Positions 42,580-53,159 of a stretch of 64,000 nt of DNA are shown here, piece by piece. Position 1 is the stretch's first letter; every line of letters begins with the position of its first letter. The stretch comes from Natrononativus amylolyticus (GTDB lineage: Archaea > Halobacteriota > Halobacteria > Halobacteriales > Natrialbaceae), in the NCBI RefSeq assembly GCF_024362525.1, contig NZ_CP101458.1:1-64000 (forward strand), written 5' to 3'. The notes beneath the pieces were generated by a model. It searched no databases. It saw nothing but the letters and a program-made list of their open reading frames with translations, and was not told the origin of the DNA. The translations under genes and the position numbers were made by a program.

Positions 42580-43644
42580 CTAGCCGACCGTCGGCTCCTC
42601 CGGGCCAGTCGCCGAGGGCGACTCGCGGACCCGCCGCCGGTGGCCGTAGAGCGCCATCGAGAGCGCACCCAGCCCGAGCAGGAAGATCACGAAGTTCAGA
42701 AGGCCCCCGAGATAGGGGATCTGTGCGAGGACCGCACCGCCGACCAGACCCACGACGAGCGCGAGCCAGCGGTTGTCGACGTCGGCGTAGGAGAGCGCCC
42801 AGGCGGCGACGGCGAAGCGGCCGTAGACGATCCCAATCCAGACGAACAGCGCGAACGCGAGCGCGCCGACGATCGTGATGGGGATGCCGATCACGGTGAT
42901 GGCGATCGCGGCCAGCAGGATCGGAACCCCGACGAGCACCAGCAGGCCGACGAGCCCCGAGCGAACGGGATCGGTCGCCACGCGGTCGGCGACCCGGTCG
43001 GTGAACGACGGGAACAGCGCGAGCAACACCGCACCGAGCAGCAGGTTCAGCACGAGCGCGTACAGCGCGAACAGCCAGTCGGCCAGCGGCTGGACCGTCG
43101 GCGCGACGTCGAAGCCGAGCGTCGAGTCGCGGGTCACGTCGCCGGCGACGGCTCCGGTGTTGCCCTCGAGGGCCCCGTCGTAGCGCAGGTCGCCCGCGAT
43201 GGCGGCGCTCTCGCCGAGCGCAATCGTCTCCGCGCCGATCGCCGCGTCACCCGCGATTTCGCCGTCGATCACGACGTTGCCGGCGCCGGCCTGTAACGCC
43301 CCGATCGTCGCTCCCTCGGCGATTACGACGTTGCCGGCGCCCGCGGAGACCTCGCCGTCGACGGTACCGGTGATCTCGAGGTTGCCCGTCGCGACGCTGA
43401 CGTCGCCGCCGACCTCGCCGGCGACGTGTACGTTGCCGGCGAGGGCGCTGACGTCACCGGTCACCGTCCCCTCGATGAAGACGTCACCGGCGACCGCGCT
43501 CACCTCGTCGACCGTTTCCCCCTCCGCCACGGTGATCGTCCCGCCGACGCCGCTGCGGTCCTGTGCGGCGACGATCCCCGGCAGCGAGCCGAGGACGACC
43601 GCGAGCACCAGGAGTACCACGAGGAATCGCGTTCTAGAACCCAT
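42580..43644 (-). CDS. bactofilin-like polymer-forming membrane protein
   Basis: 354 residues from ATG 43644. N-terminal signal helix (FLVVLLVLAVVLGSLPGIVA), then an extracellular beta-helix of Gly/Ala/Val-rich repeats (GDVFIEGTVTGDVSALAGNV, VHVAGEVGGDVSVATGNLEI and more, about 30-165), the shape of bactofilin. Then four or five membrane helices (ALVLNLLLGAVLLALF onward) with a charged end. Such fusions may build surface scaffolds or sense stress. The protein is unusually repetitive for the region. Confidence 0.82.
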   Translation of the reverse strand: MGSRTRFLVVLLVLAVVLGSLPGIVAAQDRSGVGGTITVAEGETVDEVSAVAGDVFIEGTVTGDVSALAGNVHVAGEVGGDVSVATGNLEITGTVDGEVSAGAGNVVIAEGATIGALQAGAGNVVIDGEIAGDAAIGAETIALGESAAIAGDLRYDGALEGNTGAVAGDVTRDSTLGFDVAPTVQPLADWLFALYALVLNLLLGAVLLALFPSFTDRVADRVATDPVRSGLVGLLVLVGVPILLAAIAITVIGIPITIVGALAFALFVWIGIVYGRFAVAAWALSYADVDNRWLALVVGLVGGAVLAQIPYLGGLLNFVIFLLGLGALSMALYGHRRRVRESPSATGPEEPTVG

Positions 43645-43813
43645 ACCGTAGGTACGCCGTTCTCGAGCATAAACTCGTAGTGGACATGATATGTGGTGCG
43701 AGGCTCTCTCGCGCCGACTCGAGTCGCCTGCGGTTCCGAGAGCGGGCTCGACTGCGTCGGTGGCGACGACCGCGTTCGGTCGTTTTATCTCCCGCCCACC
43801 CCTTCCCGGTGGT

Positions 43814-44812
43814 ATGAGCGAGGCCGACGCCGAAGGCGACGCGCCGTCCGGCGGGAAGACCGAGGTCTGGATCGAGAAGTACCGGCCGGAGCGGTTGGCC
43901 GAGATCAAAGGTCACGAGAACATCGTGCCCCGCCTGCTGCGCTACGTCGAGCAGAACGACCTCCCCCATTTATTATTTGCAGGGCCTGCAGGAACGGGAA
44001 AAACTACCGCATCGCAAGCCATCGCCCGCGAAATCTACGGCGACGACTGGCGAGAGAACTTTCTCGAGTTAAACGCCTCCGACCAGCGCGGGATCGACGT
44101 CGTCCGCGACCGAATCAAGAACTTCGCGCGCGCGAGCTTCGGCGGCTACGACCATCGCATCATCTTTCTCGACGAGGCCGACGCGCTCACGAGCGACGCC
44201 CAGTCGGCGCTGCGCCGAACCATGGAGGAGTTCTCCCACAACACCCGCTTCATCCTCTCGTGTAACTACTCGAGTCAGATCATCGACCCCATCCAGTCTC
44301 GCTGTGCGGTCTTTCGGTTCACCCAGCTCGGCGAGGACGCCGTCGAGGCGCAGATCCGCGAAATCGCCGCAACCGAGGGGATCGAGGTGGCCGACGACGG
44401 GGTCGACGCGCTGATCTACGCCGCCGACGGTGACATGCGAAAGGCGATCAACGCCCTCCAGGCGGCCGCGGTTATGGGCGAAACCGTCGACGAGGAGACG
44501 GTGTTCGCGATCACCGCGACCGCCCGTCCCGAGGAGGTCGAGGCGATGGTCGCCCACGCCATCGACGGCGACTTCACGGCGGCGCGGGCCGCCCTGGATG
44601 ACCTGCTCACCGACCGCGGGCTCGCCGGCGGCGACGTCATCGACCAGCTCCACCGCTCGGCCTGGGAGTTCGACATCTCTGAACGGGCGACGGTGCGGCT
44701 GCTCGAGCGTCTCGGCGAGGTCGACTACCGGATCACCGAGGGCGCGAGCGAGCGGCTCCAGCTCGAGGCGCTGCTCGCCTCGCTGGCGCTCGAGACCGAC
44801 GCCGACGCGTAG
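43814..44812 (+). CDS. rfcS: replication factor C small subunit
   Basis: 332 residues from ATG 43814 ([15 protein letters not shown]). AAA+ clamp-loader subunit that opens PCNA. Walker [16 protein letters not shown] (55-69), Walker [15 protein letters not shown] motif [10 protein letters not shown], sensor 2 [14 protein letters not shown]. Length typical. A run of AT-rich, otherwise rare codons (TTA TTA TTT GCA ... AAA ACT) covers Walker A at about 43967-44020; this is the site where inteins insert in other archaea. No intein is present here. Confidence 0.94.
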   Translation: MSEADAEGDAPSGGKTEVWIEKYRPERLAEIKGHENIVPRLLRYVEQNDLPHLLFAGPAGTGKTTASQAIAREIYGDDWRENFLELNASDQRGIDVVRDRIKNFARASFGGYDHRIIFLDEADALTSDAQSALRRTMEEFSHNTRFILSCNYSSQIIDPIQSRCAVFRFTQLGEDAVEAQIREIAATEGIEVADDGVDALIYAADGDMRKAINALQAAAVMGETVDEETVFAITATARPEEVEAMVAHAIDGDFTAARAALDDLLTDRGLAGGDVIDQLHRSAWEFDISERATVRLLERLGEVDYRITEGASERLQLEALLASLALETDADA

Positions 44813-45319
44813 CTCGAACCGGTGTTCAGCGGTCGCCTCGCCGAGACGCTCGAGCGAGGACCGACGGCCGGCTCGAGGCCGCAGTGTCTCGCGTACTAAA
44901 AGCCACGACTACTGAAGGCGAACGGGTACCCGTCTCGTCCCCCTCGGTGTAGATGACGGGAGCCCGAACAGACAGGCAACTCGAACCATAGCACACCCCC
45001 GGGCCCCGTTGCGTGTATCGTGCGGTCGACCAGACCCTCCCCCACTGCCTCCCCCGGGCAGTTTTCGACGGACGTTCGATACCGGCCAGCGACGCGGCTG
45101 GTGCGATTCCCGTACCCACGGATCTGCTGGTCTGTGAGGGAACGGCACCGACGCGACGACAGCGGCGGTGCCACGGAGGGATGTCGCCTCGCGCCGCGTT
45201 CGTCGACGGGTCGTCTAGGGCGGTTCGCGGGTACATCGGAGCTGACTCCAGGAGTCCGTCCGAAGGGACTGGCCGTTGCGGAACTGTTTTAGGCACTGCA
45301 TGGTCAACAGCACATAGCA
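44813..45319. other. 507-bp intergenic region, no supported gene
   Basis: Open frames here are rich in Arg, Ser and Pro and lack the acidic bias of neighbouring genes. Hairpins are seen at 45144-45172 (7-bp stem GGCACCG/CGGTGCC) and 45086-45101 (CCAGC/GCTGG), and C/G-runs are frequent around 44990-45058. A structured RNA is possible; the motifs of RNase P RNA and SRP RNA were not found. The region also holds the alaS promoter near its right end. Confidence 0.4.
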
Positions 45320-48100
45320 ATGAGTGAACTGGAGGAAGAGTACCAACTCGAGTACTTCGAGGAGGAGGGGTTCGACCGGAAGACGTGTCCCTCCTGTGGC
45401 GCGCACTTCTGGACGCGCGACCACGAGCGGGAGACCTGCGGCGAGCCGCCCTGCGAGGAGTACGACTTCATCGGGAACCCCGGCTTCGACGAGGAGTACA
45501 GCCTTGAGGAGATGCGAGAGACGTTCCTCTCCTTTTTCGAGGAGCACGGCCACGAGCGGATCGACCCCTACCCGGTCGCGGCGAACCGCTGGCGCGACGA
45601 CGTCCTGCTCACGCAGGCGTCGGTCTACGACTTCCAGCCGCTTGTGACCAGCGGCCAGTCGCCGCCGCCGGCGAACCCGCTGACCATCTCGCAACCGTGC
45701 ATCCGGATGCAGGACATCGACAACGTCGGCAAGACCGGCCGACACACGATGGCCTTCGAGATGATGGCCCACCACGCGTTCAACGCCCGGGAGGACCTCG
45801 AGGACCCCGAGCAGTACGCCTATCAGGGGGAGGTGTACTGGAAGGACGAAACCGTCGAGTACTGCGACGAGTTTTTCACCTCGCTGGGGGTTGACCTCGA
45901 GGAGATCGTCTACATCGAGGACCCGTGGGTCGGCGGCGGCAACGCCGGCCCGGCGATCGAGGTCATCTTCAAGGGCGTCGAACTCGCGACGCTCGTTTTC
46001 ATGTGTATGGAGCAGGACCCCGACGGCGAGTTCGAGATGAAAGACGGGAACCGCTACTCCTACATGGACACCTACATCGTCGACACCGGCTACGGGCTCG
46101 AGCGCTGGGCCTGGGTCTCTCAAGGAACGCCGACGGTGTACGAGGCGATCTACCCGGACATGATCGACTTCCTCACCGAGAACGCCGACCTCGAGTACAC
46201 CGACGCGGAGGAAGAACTCGTCCACCGTGCCGCGAAACGGGCGGGTCACATGGACATCGACGAGGCAGAAGACATGGAGACCGCCCGCGCCACGATCGCC
46301 GACGAACTCGGCGTCGACCGGGCCGACCTCGAGGAGTTGATGGCGCCGCTCGAGGCGATCTACGCCATCGCCGACCACTGTCGGACCCTCGCGTACATGT
46401 TCGGCGACGGGATCGTCCCCTCGAACGTCGCCACCGGTTACCTCGCGCGGATGGTGCTCCGACGCACCAAGCGCCTCTGCGACACGGTGGGCGTCGACGC
46501 GCCGCTGGACGAACTCGTCGACATGCAGGCCGAGCGGCTCGGATACGAAAATCGGGATACGATCCGGGACGTCGTCCGCACGGAGGTCGAGAAGTACCGC
46601 GAGACCCTGGAGCGGGGCGGCCGCCGGGTCGAGACGCTCGCCGCGGAGTACGCAGAGCGCGGCGAGACGATCCCCACCTCGGAGCTGATCGAACTCTACG
46701 ACTCTCACGGCATTCAGCCGGATATGGTCGCCGAAATCGCAGCGGAGGTCGGCGCCGACGTGCAGGTTCCCGACGACTTCTACAGCCTCGTCGCAGAACG
46801 CCACGACACCGCCGAGGCGCTCGAGACGACCGACGAGGAGCCCGACGAGCGATTCGCCGACCTGCCGGAGACGGAGCAGCTGTACTACGACGACCAGCAG
46901 CGCACCCAGTTCGAGGCCGTCGTTCTGGACGTCTTCGAACGCGAGGAGGGGTACGACGTCGTGCTCGATCAGACGATGTTCTACCCCGAAGGCGGGGGCC
47001 AGCCCGCCGACTGGGGGACGCTGTCGACCGACGAGACGACCGCGGAGGTCACCGACGTCCAGATCGAAGAGGGCGTCATCCTCCACCGGACCGACGAGCC
47101 ACTCGGCAAGGGCGAGTTCGTCAACGGCCAGCTCAATGCACCCCGCCGGCGCCAGCTGATGCGCCACCACACGGCGACGCACATCATCATGCACGCCGCC
47201 CGGCAGGTACTCGGCGAGCACGTCCGCCAGGCGGGCGCCCAGAAGGGCGTCGACTCTTCGCGGATCGACCTGCGCCACTACGCCCGGATCTCCCGGAGCG
47301 ACGTCAAGCGCATCGAGCGCGTCGCGAACGGGATGGTGATGGACAACACCTCGGTGAGTCAGGAGTGGCCCCACCGCCAGGACGCCGAGGCAGAACACGG
47401 CTTCGACCTCTATCAGGGCGGCATTCCACCGGGAACGAACATCAGGCTGATCCACGTCGCCGAGGACGTCCAGGCCTGCGGGGGGACCCACGTCGCTCGC
47501 ACCGGCGACATCGGCGCGATCAAGGTCCTCACGACCGAACGGGTCCAGGACGGCGTCGAGCGGATCGTCTTCGCGGCCGGCGACGCCGCGGTCGAGGCGA
47601 CCCAGCGCACCGAGGACGCCCTCTACGAGGCGGCCGAGGAGCTCGACGTCTCCCCCGAGAACGTCCCCGAGACCGCCCGGCGGTTCTTCGAGGAGTGGAA
47701 AGAACGCGGCAAGCAGATCGAGGAACTGAACGAGCAACTCGCCGAAGCTCGCGCCAGCGGCGGCGGAGGCGGCGAGGAGCTCGAGGTCGGCGAGGCGACG
47801 GCGGTCGTCCAGCGCATCGACGCCGGCATGGACGAACTCCGGGCGACGGCGAACGCGCTCGTCGAGGAGGGGAAGATCGCCGTCCTCGGCTCCGGGGAGA
47901 GCGGCGCCCAGTTCGTCGTTGCGGTTCCCGACGGCTCGGCGGTCAACGCCGGCGAGGTCGTCGGCGAACTCGCGGGTCGGGTCGGTGGCGGCGGCGGCGG
48001 GCCGCCGGACTTCGCGCAGGGCGGCGGTCCCGACGCGGAGGCGCTGGACGACGCCCTCGAGGACGCGCCGACCATCCTTCAGCGGACGCTCGACGCCTGA
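45320..48100 (+). CDS. alaS: alanyl-tRNA synthetase
   Basis: 926 residues, archaeal type. N-terminal zinc-like part [20 protein letters not shown], then the class II core ([27 protein letters not shown]). The editing domain has [12 protein letters not shown] and [11 protein letters not shown], the zinc-binding motifs that remove mischarged Ser and Gly. A C-terminal DHHA1-type domain follows ([19 protein letters not shown]) with a glycine-rich end ([18 protein letters not shown]). Full family length. Attaches alanine to tRNA-Ala. Confidence 0.97.
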   Translation: MSELEEEYQLEYFEEEGFDRKTCPSCGAHFWTRDHERETCGEPPCEEYDFIGNPGFDEEYSLEEMRETFLSFFEEHGHERIDPYPVAANRWRDDVLLTQASVYDFQPLVTSGQSPPPANPLTISQPCIRMQDIDNVGKTGRHTMAFEMMAHHAFNAREDLEDPEQYAYQGEVYWKDETVEYCDEFFTSLGVDLEEIVYIEDPWVGGGNAGPAIEVIFKGVELATLVFMCMEQDPDGEFEMKDGNRYSYMDTYIVDTGYGLERWAWVSQGTPTVYEAIYPDMIDFLTENADLEYTDAEEELVHRAAKRAGHMDIDEAEDMETARATIADELGVDRADLEELMAPLEAIYAIADHCRTLAYMFGDGIVPSNVATGYLARMVLRRTKRLCDTVGVDAPLDELVDMQAERLGYENRDTIRDVVRTEVEKYRETLERGGRRVETLAAEYAERGETIPTSELIELYDSHGIQPDMVAEIAAEVGADVQVPDDFYSLVAERHDTAEALETTDEEPDERFADLPETEQLYYDDQQRTQFEAVVLDVFEREEGYDVVLDQTMFYPEGGGQPADWGTLSTDETTAEVTDVQIEEGVILHRTDEPLGKGEFVNGQLNAPRRRQLMRHHTATHIIMHAARQVLGEHVRQAGAQKGVDSSRIDLRHYARISRSDVKRIERVANGMVMDNTSVSQEWPHRQDAEAEHGFDLYQGGIPPGTNIRLIHVAEDVQACGGTHVARTGDIGAIKVLTTERVQDGVERIVFAAGDAAVEATQRTEDALYEAAEELDVSPENVPETARRFFEEWKERGKQIEELNEQLAEARASGGGGGEELEVGEATAVVQRIDAGMDELRATANALVEEGKIAVLGSGESGAQFVVAVPDGSAVNAGEVVGELAGRVGGGGGGPPDFAQGGGPDAEALDDALEDAPTILQRTLDA

Positions 48101-48408
48101 GACGATCTGCTGTAGTCTCGAACTCCCGACACACCTACAAGGGTGGTTCGCGGGGTGCCGACACTGACGTACAGTACTTCCTTTCAGCGCGCTCGCGTCG
48201 TCCCCTTTCTGTCGGCCACGGCCACGATTCGTGCGACCATAGAAACATTATTATATGCATAGAAATAACAGAATAAATACTGAATGGGCGCCGGTGGTGT
48301 TGACGCAGGAACACGCTATAGTAAATATCCGGATTAATTAATTGGTAAACTATCTGAAAACGCAAGACGGTACGTAATACTTATGTTGGCGTGCGATTCT
48401 CTACCAGT
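48101..48408. promoter_or_regulatory. AT-rich control region upstream of tctC
   Basis: 308 bp; the part from about 48240 to 48390 is strikingly AT-rich (ATTATTATATGCATAG, GGATTAATTAATTGG). A TATA-like TAATACTTATG at 48375-48385 lies 24-34 bp before the ATG at 48409, so the transcript should be leaderless. The large AT-rich part suggests activator or repressor sites, or a foreign edge. No gene seen. Confidence 0.55.
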
Positions 48409-49497
48409 ATGCGACGGAGGCACTTCGTAAAAAGTGGGGCGGTCGCGGCAACCGGTGTAACGCTCGGACTGGCAGGGTGTCTCGGTAACGGCGACGACGA
48501 CGCCGACGACACCGCTGACGATACCGCTGACGACGCGGGGGATGCCGGCGACGACTTCCCGACGGATTCGCTCACGTGGATGATTCCGTGGTCGGAGGGA
48601 GGGGGGACGGACACGTACGCCCGACAGCTCCAGCCGCTCATGGAGGATCCGCTCGGGCAGACGGTCGAAATCGACAACCGGGAGGGTGCCGGCGGGATGG
48701 TCGGTGCACAGTGGCTGGCCGAACAGGACGCCGACGGCTACACGTTCGGGACGATCAACTCGGTCGGCTCGCACTTCACCTGGCTCGCGACCGAGACCGA
48801 CACTTTCCACATCGAAGAGGACTTCGACCCGATCGCGTACTCGGGGATCTTCGGTTACACGCTCATCGTCAACAACGACGCCGCCGACGACGCGGGGATC
48901 GACGACTACGGCGACCTGCGGGACGCCTACGCCGACGGCGAAATCTCCGGCTTCGGTTACCAGGGCGCCGGCAGCGACAGTCATCTCACCACCCTGTTGC
49001 TCAGAGACGAGTACGGCCTCGAGTACGACACCGCGGTGCCGTACGACGGCGGTGGCCCGACCTCCGAGGCCGTTATCAGCGGCGAGGTTGCGGCCGGCTT
49101 CGCGACGAACACGTCCGCCATCGGTGCCGAGGAGTCCGGTGAAGCGACCGCGCTCGTGAACCTGATGGACATCGACATCAGCGACGCGTTCCCGGATATC
49201 GACGAGATCACGAACTACGGCGACAGTCTCGCCTGGATCACGGAGTTCCACCAGGTCCAGCTGGCACCGGCAGGGACGCCCGAGGACGCCCGCCAGACGA
49301 TCTCGGAGGCGATCGAGGAGGCGGCAACCAGCGACGAGGCGCAGGAGTGGGCCGAGGACACCGGCAACGTCCTCGAGTACGGTGACATGGACGAGGCCGA
49401 GGAGGTGTACTTCGGCCTTGTCGACGAGATCGAACAGAACGTCGAGGAGGCGATCGGCGGCATCGACGAGTTCATCCAGATGGCCGAAGAGGAGTAG
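48409..49497 (+). CDS. tctC: TctC family solute-binding lipoprotein
   Basis: 362 residues; ATG 48409 chosen over GTG 48391 since it places the Tat signal (MRRRHFVKSGAVAATG) with lipobox LAGC at the N-terminus and fits the leaderless promoter. Acidic Asp/Ala linker, then the TctC fold: TWMIPWSEGGGTDTYARQLQ, VEIDNREGAGGMVGAQWLAE and PYDGGGPTSEAVISGEVAAG, which are the family signatures. Delivers tricarboxylates or other carboxylates to the TctAB transporter. First gene of tctC-tctB-tctA. Confidence 0.9.
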   Translation: MRRRHFVKSGAVAATGVTLGLAGCLGNGDDDADDTADDTADDAGDAGDDFPTDSLTWMIPWSEGGGTDTYARQLQPLMEDPLGQTVEIDNREGAGGMVGAQWLAEQDADGYTFGTINSVGSHFTWLATETDTFHIEEDFDPIAYSGIFGYTLIVNNDAADDAGIDDYGDLRDAYADGEISGFGYQGAGSDSHLTTLLLRDEYGLEYDTAVPYDGGGPTSEAVISGEVAAGFATNTSAIGAEESGEATALVNLMDIDISDAFPDIDEITNYGDSLAWITEFHQVQLAPAGTPEDARQTISEAIEEAATSDEAQEWAEDTGNVLEYGDMDEAEEVYFGLVDEIEQNVEEAIGGIDEFIQMAEEE

Positions 49498-49653
49498 CCG
49501 ATACGAGACGCGGTAACCGCACCGAATCGACGGGGCTGACGAAGTCGACCCGAGGACGCCGCCGTTCGGTATCCGTTCCGAAGCAGGGTCGGCTGTCCGT
49601 CCGCCGTACGAACGAACCAGTTCGAACGCGATTTCCAACGACGTAGAAAGACG

Positions 49654-50583
49654 ATGACACAGGACGGATCGGGGGTGGACGGTATACAGGAGACGACACT
49701 GGCCGTGGTTCGAAGCGTTGCCGACGCCGTCGAACCGGTGTTGGGCGAGCGCCCGACGATGGAGCACGTGCTGTTGTTGTTGTTCCTCGTGACGGGTATC
49801 TACATGTACTACGGCGCTCGAGAGTTCTCTCCGGCCGCAGCGGAGTTTCCGCAGGTCATGGCCGGGCTGACGATCATCCTCTCTGTGCTGCTTCTCGCCA
49901 GGAACTACCTGACGGTCGTCGGTCCGGTGATGCTGGCCGCGCTCGGCCTGTACGCGGTCTACACCGGCGCGACCACGTATCTGGAAACCGGCGATGGGCT
50001 GTTACGAACCGTGGTCGGACTCGTCTTCGTGATCGTGAGCGTCGTCTACCGGGAGCAGGTCGGCCAGTCCGCGGAGTCGTTCGTCGCCGAACCCATGCAG
50101 ATAATGGGCGAGGAGGACATGGATCTCCCCGGCGGCGACGCGGAGGAGGACGACCTCGAGGAGTCGGCCGAAGACGGCGACGGATCGGGAGCGATGTACA
50201 CCTACGACATCGACGACCCGAGGGGGCCGGTCGTGACCGGCGTCCTCTGTATCGCCTACATGCTGGTGACGTTCGCGATCGGGATGCTGTACGCGACGCC
50301 ACTGTTCGTGGCGGCCTGGGCGCTCTGGGTCCGGATGGAACTCCTCAGGGCGGTCGCGCTCACGTTCATCAGCTTCGCCAGCGCGCACCTCTTCTACGAG
50401 TACATCCAGTCCGACATCGCCGAGGGCTGGCTCACCGGCTGGGAGCCCACGCCGCCGGACGTCCTGCTCGAGCCGATCACCGAGCCGCTGTTCGATCTGA
50501 TCGGGCAGGTACTCGACCAGCTGTTCGACGCCGTGGGGCTGTCGACGCAGGTCGTTGACGTTCTCGTGGTGATTCTCGCATGA
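49654..50583 (+). CDS. tctB: TctB family membrane protein
   Basis: 309 residues. Four or more membrane helices (MEHVLLLLFLVTGIYMYYGA, VMAGLTIILSVLLLARNYL and the pair VLCIAYMLVTFAIGMLYATP, FVAAWALWVRM). Between them is an acidic loop (EEDMDLPGGDAEEDDLEESA) that is longer than in bacterial TctB. TctB is the small membrane component of tripartite tricarboxylate transporters. It starts 156 bp after tctC; its stop overlaps the tctA start by four bases. Confidence 0.82.
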   Translation: MTQDGSGVDGIQETTLAVVRSVADAVEPVLGERPTMEHVLLLLFLVTGIYMYYGAREFSPAAAEFPQVMAGLTIILSVLLLARNYLTVVGPVMLAALGLYAVYTGATTYLETGDGLLRTVVGLVFVIVSVVYREQVGQSAESFVAEPMQIMGEEDMDLPGGDAEEDDLEESAEDGDGSGAMYTYDIDDPRGPVVTGVLCIAYMLVTFAIGMLYATPLFVAAWALWVRMELLRAVALTFISFASAHLFYEYIQSDIAEGWLTGWEPTPPDVLLEPITEPLFDLIGQVLDQLFDAVGLSTQVVDVLVVILA

Positions 50584-52094
50584 GCATGGAGACGCTGTTC
50601 GGCGCGATCGACGCGCTGTTGACCACCCAGACGATGTTCTGGCTGCTTCTCGGGGTCGTCATCGGCATCATCGTCGGCGGCCTCCCGGGACTCGGCCCGC
50701 CGCTCGGGATGGCGATCATCCTGCCGCTGACGCTGCCGCTCGAGGCGGCGGACGCGATCATCCTCCTCGTCGGCGTCTACAGCGGCTCGATGTACGGGGG
50801 GTCGATCGCGGCGATCCTGATCAACACGCCGGGCGTCTCGTCGTCCGCGGCGACGATGTTCGACGGCTACCCCATGTCCCAGCAGGGGCGGGCAGCGACG
50901 GCGCTCTCGATCTCGGCGACGGCCTCCGCGTTCGCGGGGCTGTTCACGATCACGGCGCTGATCCTGTTCTCGCCGCTGCTGATCGAGATGGTGCTCGCCG
51001 TCGGCACCCCCGAGCGGTTCCTCGTGGCGCTGCTCGGGCTGTCGATGATCACGGTCATCACCCGCGGTTCGTTCGCGAAGGGGCTGCTCGCCGGTGTCGC
51101 GGGGCTGCTCATCACGACCATCGGCTCCGCCCAGCCGATCTCGATCGAGCGGCGGTACGCCGAGTCGCTGTTGCTCTTCGACGGCATCGACTTCGTCGCG
51201 GTGCTGATCGGCCTGTTCGCGATCGCGGAGATGATGAAACTCGCCGGCCAGAAGGGCGGCATCGCGGAGGGCGAAGTCAGGATCGACCGGAAGGGGATCA
51301 CGGAGGGGATCACGTCGACGGTCACTCGCCCCGTCACGGTGATCAAGTCGGGGCTGATCGGGATGCTCGTCGGCGCGATCCCCGGCGCGGGCGCGACCGT
51401 CTCGAACTTCGTCGCCTACTCCGAGGCGGTGCGGGCCTCCTCCGATCCCGACTCGTTCGGCTCCGGAAACGAGGTCGGCGTCGTCGCGAGCGAGGCGTCG
51501 AACAACGGGACCGTCGCGGGTTCGCTCGTCCCCGCGATCTCGTTCGGTATCCCCGGCAGCTCCTCGACGGCGGTCCTCATCGGCGGCCTGCTCATGCATG
51601 GGCTGCGGCCCGGACCGAGCATGTTCCAGGCCGACGGCGAACTCCTGTTGACGTACACGATGTTGCTCGCGCTGCTCGTCGGAAACGTCGTGATCCTCGT
51701 CTTCGGACTCACGATGGTCACTCGCCTCGGCTACCTGACGAAGATCGACACGGACTACATCATCCCGATGGTCGTCGTCCTCTCGTTCCTGGGAACGTAC
51801 GCGCTTCGGATCAACCCCATCGACATCGTGACGATCATCGTCTTCGGGGTGATCGGCTTCTACATGGTGCGGTACAACTACTCCGTGATCGCGTTCGTTC
51901 TCGGAGTGGTCCTCGGGGACATCGCGGAGGACAACCTGTACACCGCCTTGCAGCTCTCCGACGGCTCGTACATGATCTTCGTCAACCCGCTCGAGTACGG
52001 CCGCTGGCTCTCGCTCGTCCTCTCGCTCATGATCTTCGCGCTGCTGTTCGGACCGTTCATCAAGCGCGGAATCGCGAACTTCCGGTCCGCCTGA
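50580..52094 (+). CDS. tctA: TctA family large membrane subunit
   Basis: 504 residues with about 12 membrane helices. Family motifs: GLPGLGPPLGMAIILPLTLP, SMYGGSIAAILINTPGVSSS (the conserved TctA GGS-I-INTPG region), AIPGAGATVSNFVAYSEAV and PAISFGIPGSSSTAVLIGGL. The start overlaps the tctB stop (ATGA). It moves the carboxylate driven by an ion gradient. Nearby convergent acetamidase may indicate that the substrate relates to amide or formate use, but this is inference. Confidence 0.93.
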   Translation: MSMETLFGAIDALLTTQTMFWLLLGVVIGIIVGGLPGLGPPLGMAIILPLTLPLEAADAIILLVGVYSGSMYGGSIAAILINTPGVSSSAATMFDGYPMSQQGRAATALSISATASAFAGLFTITALILFSPLLIEMVLAVGTPERFLVALLGLSMITVITRGSFAKGLLAGVAGLLITTIGSAQPISIERRYAESLLLFDGIDFVAVLIGLFAIAEMMKLAGQKGGIAEGEVRIDRKGITEGITSTVTRPVTVIKSGLIGMLVGAIPGAGATVSNFVAYSEAVRASSDPDSFGSGNEVGVVASEASNNGTVAGSLVPAISFGIPGSSSTAVLIGGLLMHGLRPGPSMFQADGELLLTYTMLLALLVGNVVILVFGLTMVTRLGYLTKIDTDYIIPMVVVLSFLGTYALRINPIDIVTIIVFGVIGFYMVRYNYSVIAFVLGVVLGDIAEDNLYTALQLSDGSYMIFVNPLEYGRWLSLVLSLMIFALLFGPFIKRGIANFRSA

Positions 52095-52133
52095 GACGGT
52101 TCGGCTGCGTTTTCTGAATCTCCTCCTGTGAGC

Positions 52134-53099
52134 CTACGCCTCCGGGAAGATGCTCTCGGGCAGATAGGCGGTGACGATCCAGTTGGGCGCGTCGACGACC
52201 TCGCTGATCTTCAGGTCGACGGCGGCCGAACAGAGGATGTACGCCTCCCCTCGCGTGAGTCCGCGCTCCTCGTGGAGGTGGTCGATCATGTGCAACACCG
52301 CGAGCTTCGTCGCCTCCATCAGGTCGTCGTCGATTCCGGTGGTGGCGTACATCCGCTCGTCCCGGCCGGTGGGCGTGAACGGACCGCTGGTTTCGAACTG
52401 GGGCTGGTCGATCTCGCGGTCTTTCTCGAGGCCGAACCGGGCGGTGACGAACATCGGCGCCTCGATGCCGGTGACACAGACCTCGCCGTCGCCCTGGGCG
52501 GCGTGGCAGTCGCCCACCGAAAACAGCGCGTCTTCGACCGCGACGGGGAGGTACACCGTCGAACCGGTGGTCATGTGTTTGACGTCCATGTTGCCGCCCA
52601 CGTTCCGGGGCGGCAGCGTCTCGTGTTCGCCCGCCTCCGCGGGTGCGACGCCGATCGTCCCCGGGAACGGCTCGAGGGGCACTTCGATGCCGTTTACGAA
52701 GTGGCCGACGTCACCCTCGAGATCCCAGATGTGGACGTCGGCCTCGGGGAACTCATCGGGGAGGAGGCCGAGCCCCATCTCGCCGGGGAGGAAGCCGGTG
52801 TATCCCCAGCCCTTGTGCTGGAAGCCCAGCAGTTCGACGACGAGGGTGTCGCCGGGTTCGGCTCCCTCGACGGCGACGGGACCGGTCAGCGGGTGGACGG
52901 GGTCGAAGCTGACGTTCTGGAACTCCTCGGGGCCGGACTCGACGTCGACCTGGCGGTCGACGGCGTCGCGACACTCGAAGCGGACGACGTCGCCGGGTTC
53001 GACGGTGAGCACGGGGTCGAGGGCGTTGTCCCAGGCGTTGTGGATGTTTCGGTCGGCGTCGCTCAGTCGGTGGTCGACGGTGTACGCTGGCTCCGACAT
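52134..53099 (-). CDS. acetamidase/formamidase
   Basis: 321 residues. Family features: NIHNAWDNALDPVLTVEPGD, LTGPVAVEGAEPGDTLVVEL, GGNMDVKHMTTGSTVYLPV and FSVGDCHAAQGDGEVCVTGI, which contain the catalytic and metal residues of the FmdA/AmdA family. It hydrolyses formamide or acetamide to the acid and ammonia. Ends TAYLPESIFPEA. Convergent with tctA (39 bp apart). Confidence 0.9.
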   Translation of the reverse strand: MSEPAYTVDHRLSDADRNIHNAWDNALDPVLTVEPGDVVRFECRDAVDRQVDVESGPEEFQNVSFDPVHPLTGPVAVEGAEPGDTLVVELLGFQHKGWGYTGFLPGEMGLGLLPDEFPEADVHIWDLEGDVGHFVNGIEVPLEPFPGTIGVAPAEAGEHETLPPRNVGGNMDVKHMTTGSTVYLPVAVEDALFSVGDCHAAQGDGEVCVTGIEAPMFVTARFGLEKDREIDQPQFETSGPFTPTGRDERMYATTGIDDDLMEATKLAVLHMIDHLHEERGLTRGEAYILCSAAVDLKISEVVDAPNWIVTAYLPESIFPEA

Positions 53100-53159
53100 G
53101 TGCTCGTGGCAACGACGAGTACGGTATTAATTGTCGGGCTGTCGATCCCGAACCGCCAG

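Noticed and set aside
44930-45250. RNase P RNA or SRP RNA
   Set aside because: The conserved GAGGAAAGTCC-type core of RNase P RNA and the helix 8 GGAAG/GCAGC motif of SRP RNA were not found on either strand.
44826-45320. 164-codon minus-strand frame and several overlapping plus-strand frames between rfcS and alaS
   Set aside because: Composition is Arg/Ser/Pro-rich and not acidic; no known motif or overlap with neighbours.
45215-47737. 840-codon minus-strand open frame
   Set aside because: Antisense shadow of alaS; no family motif.
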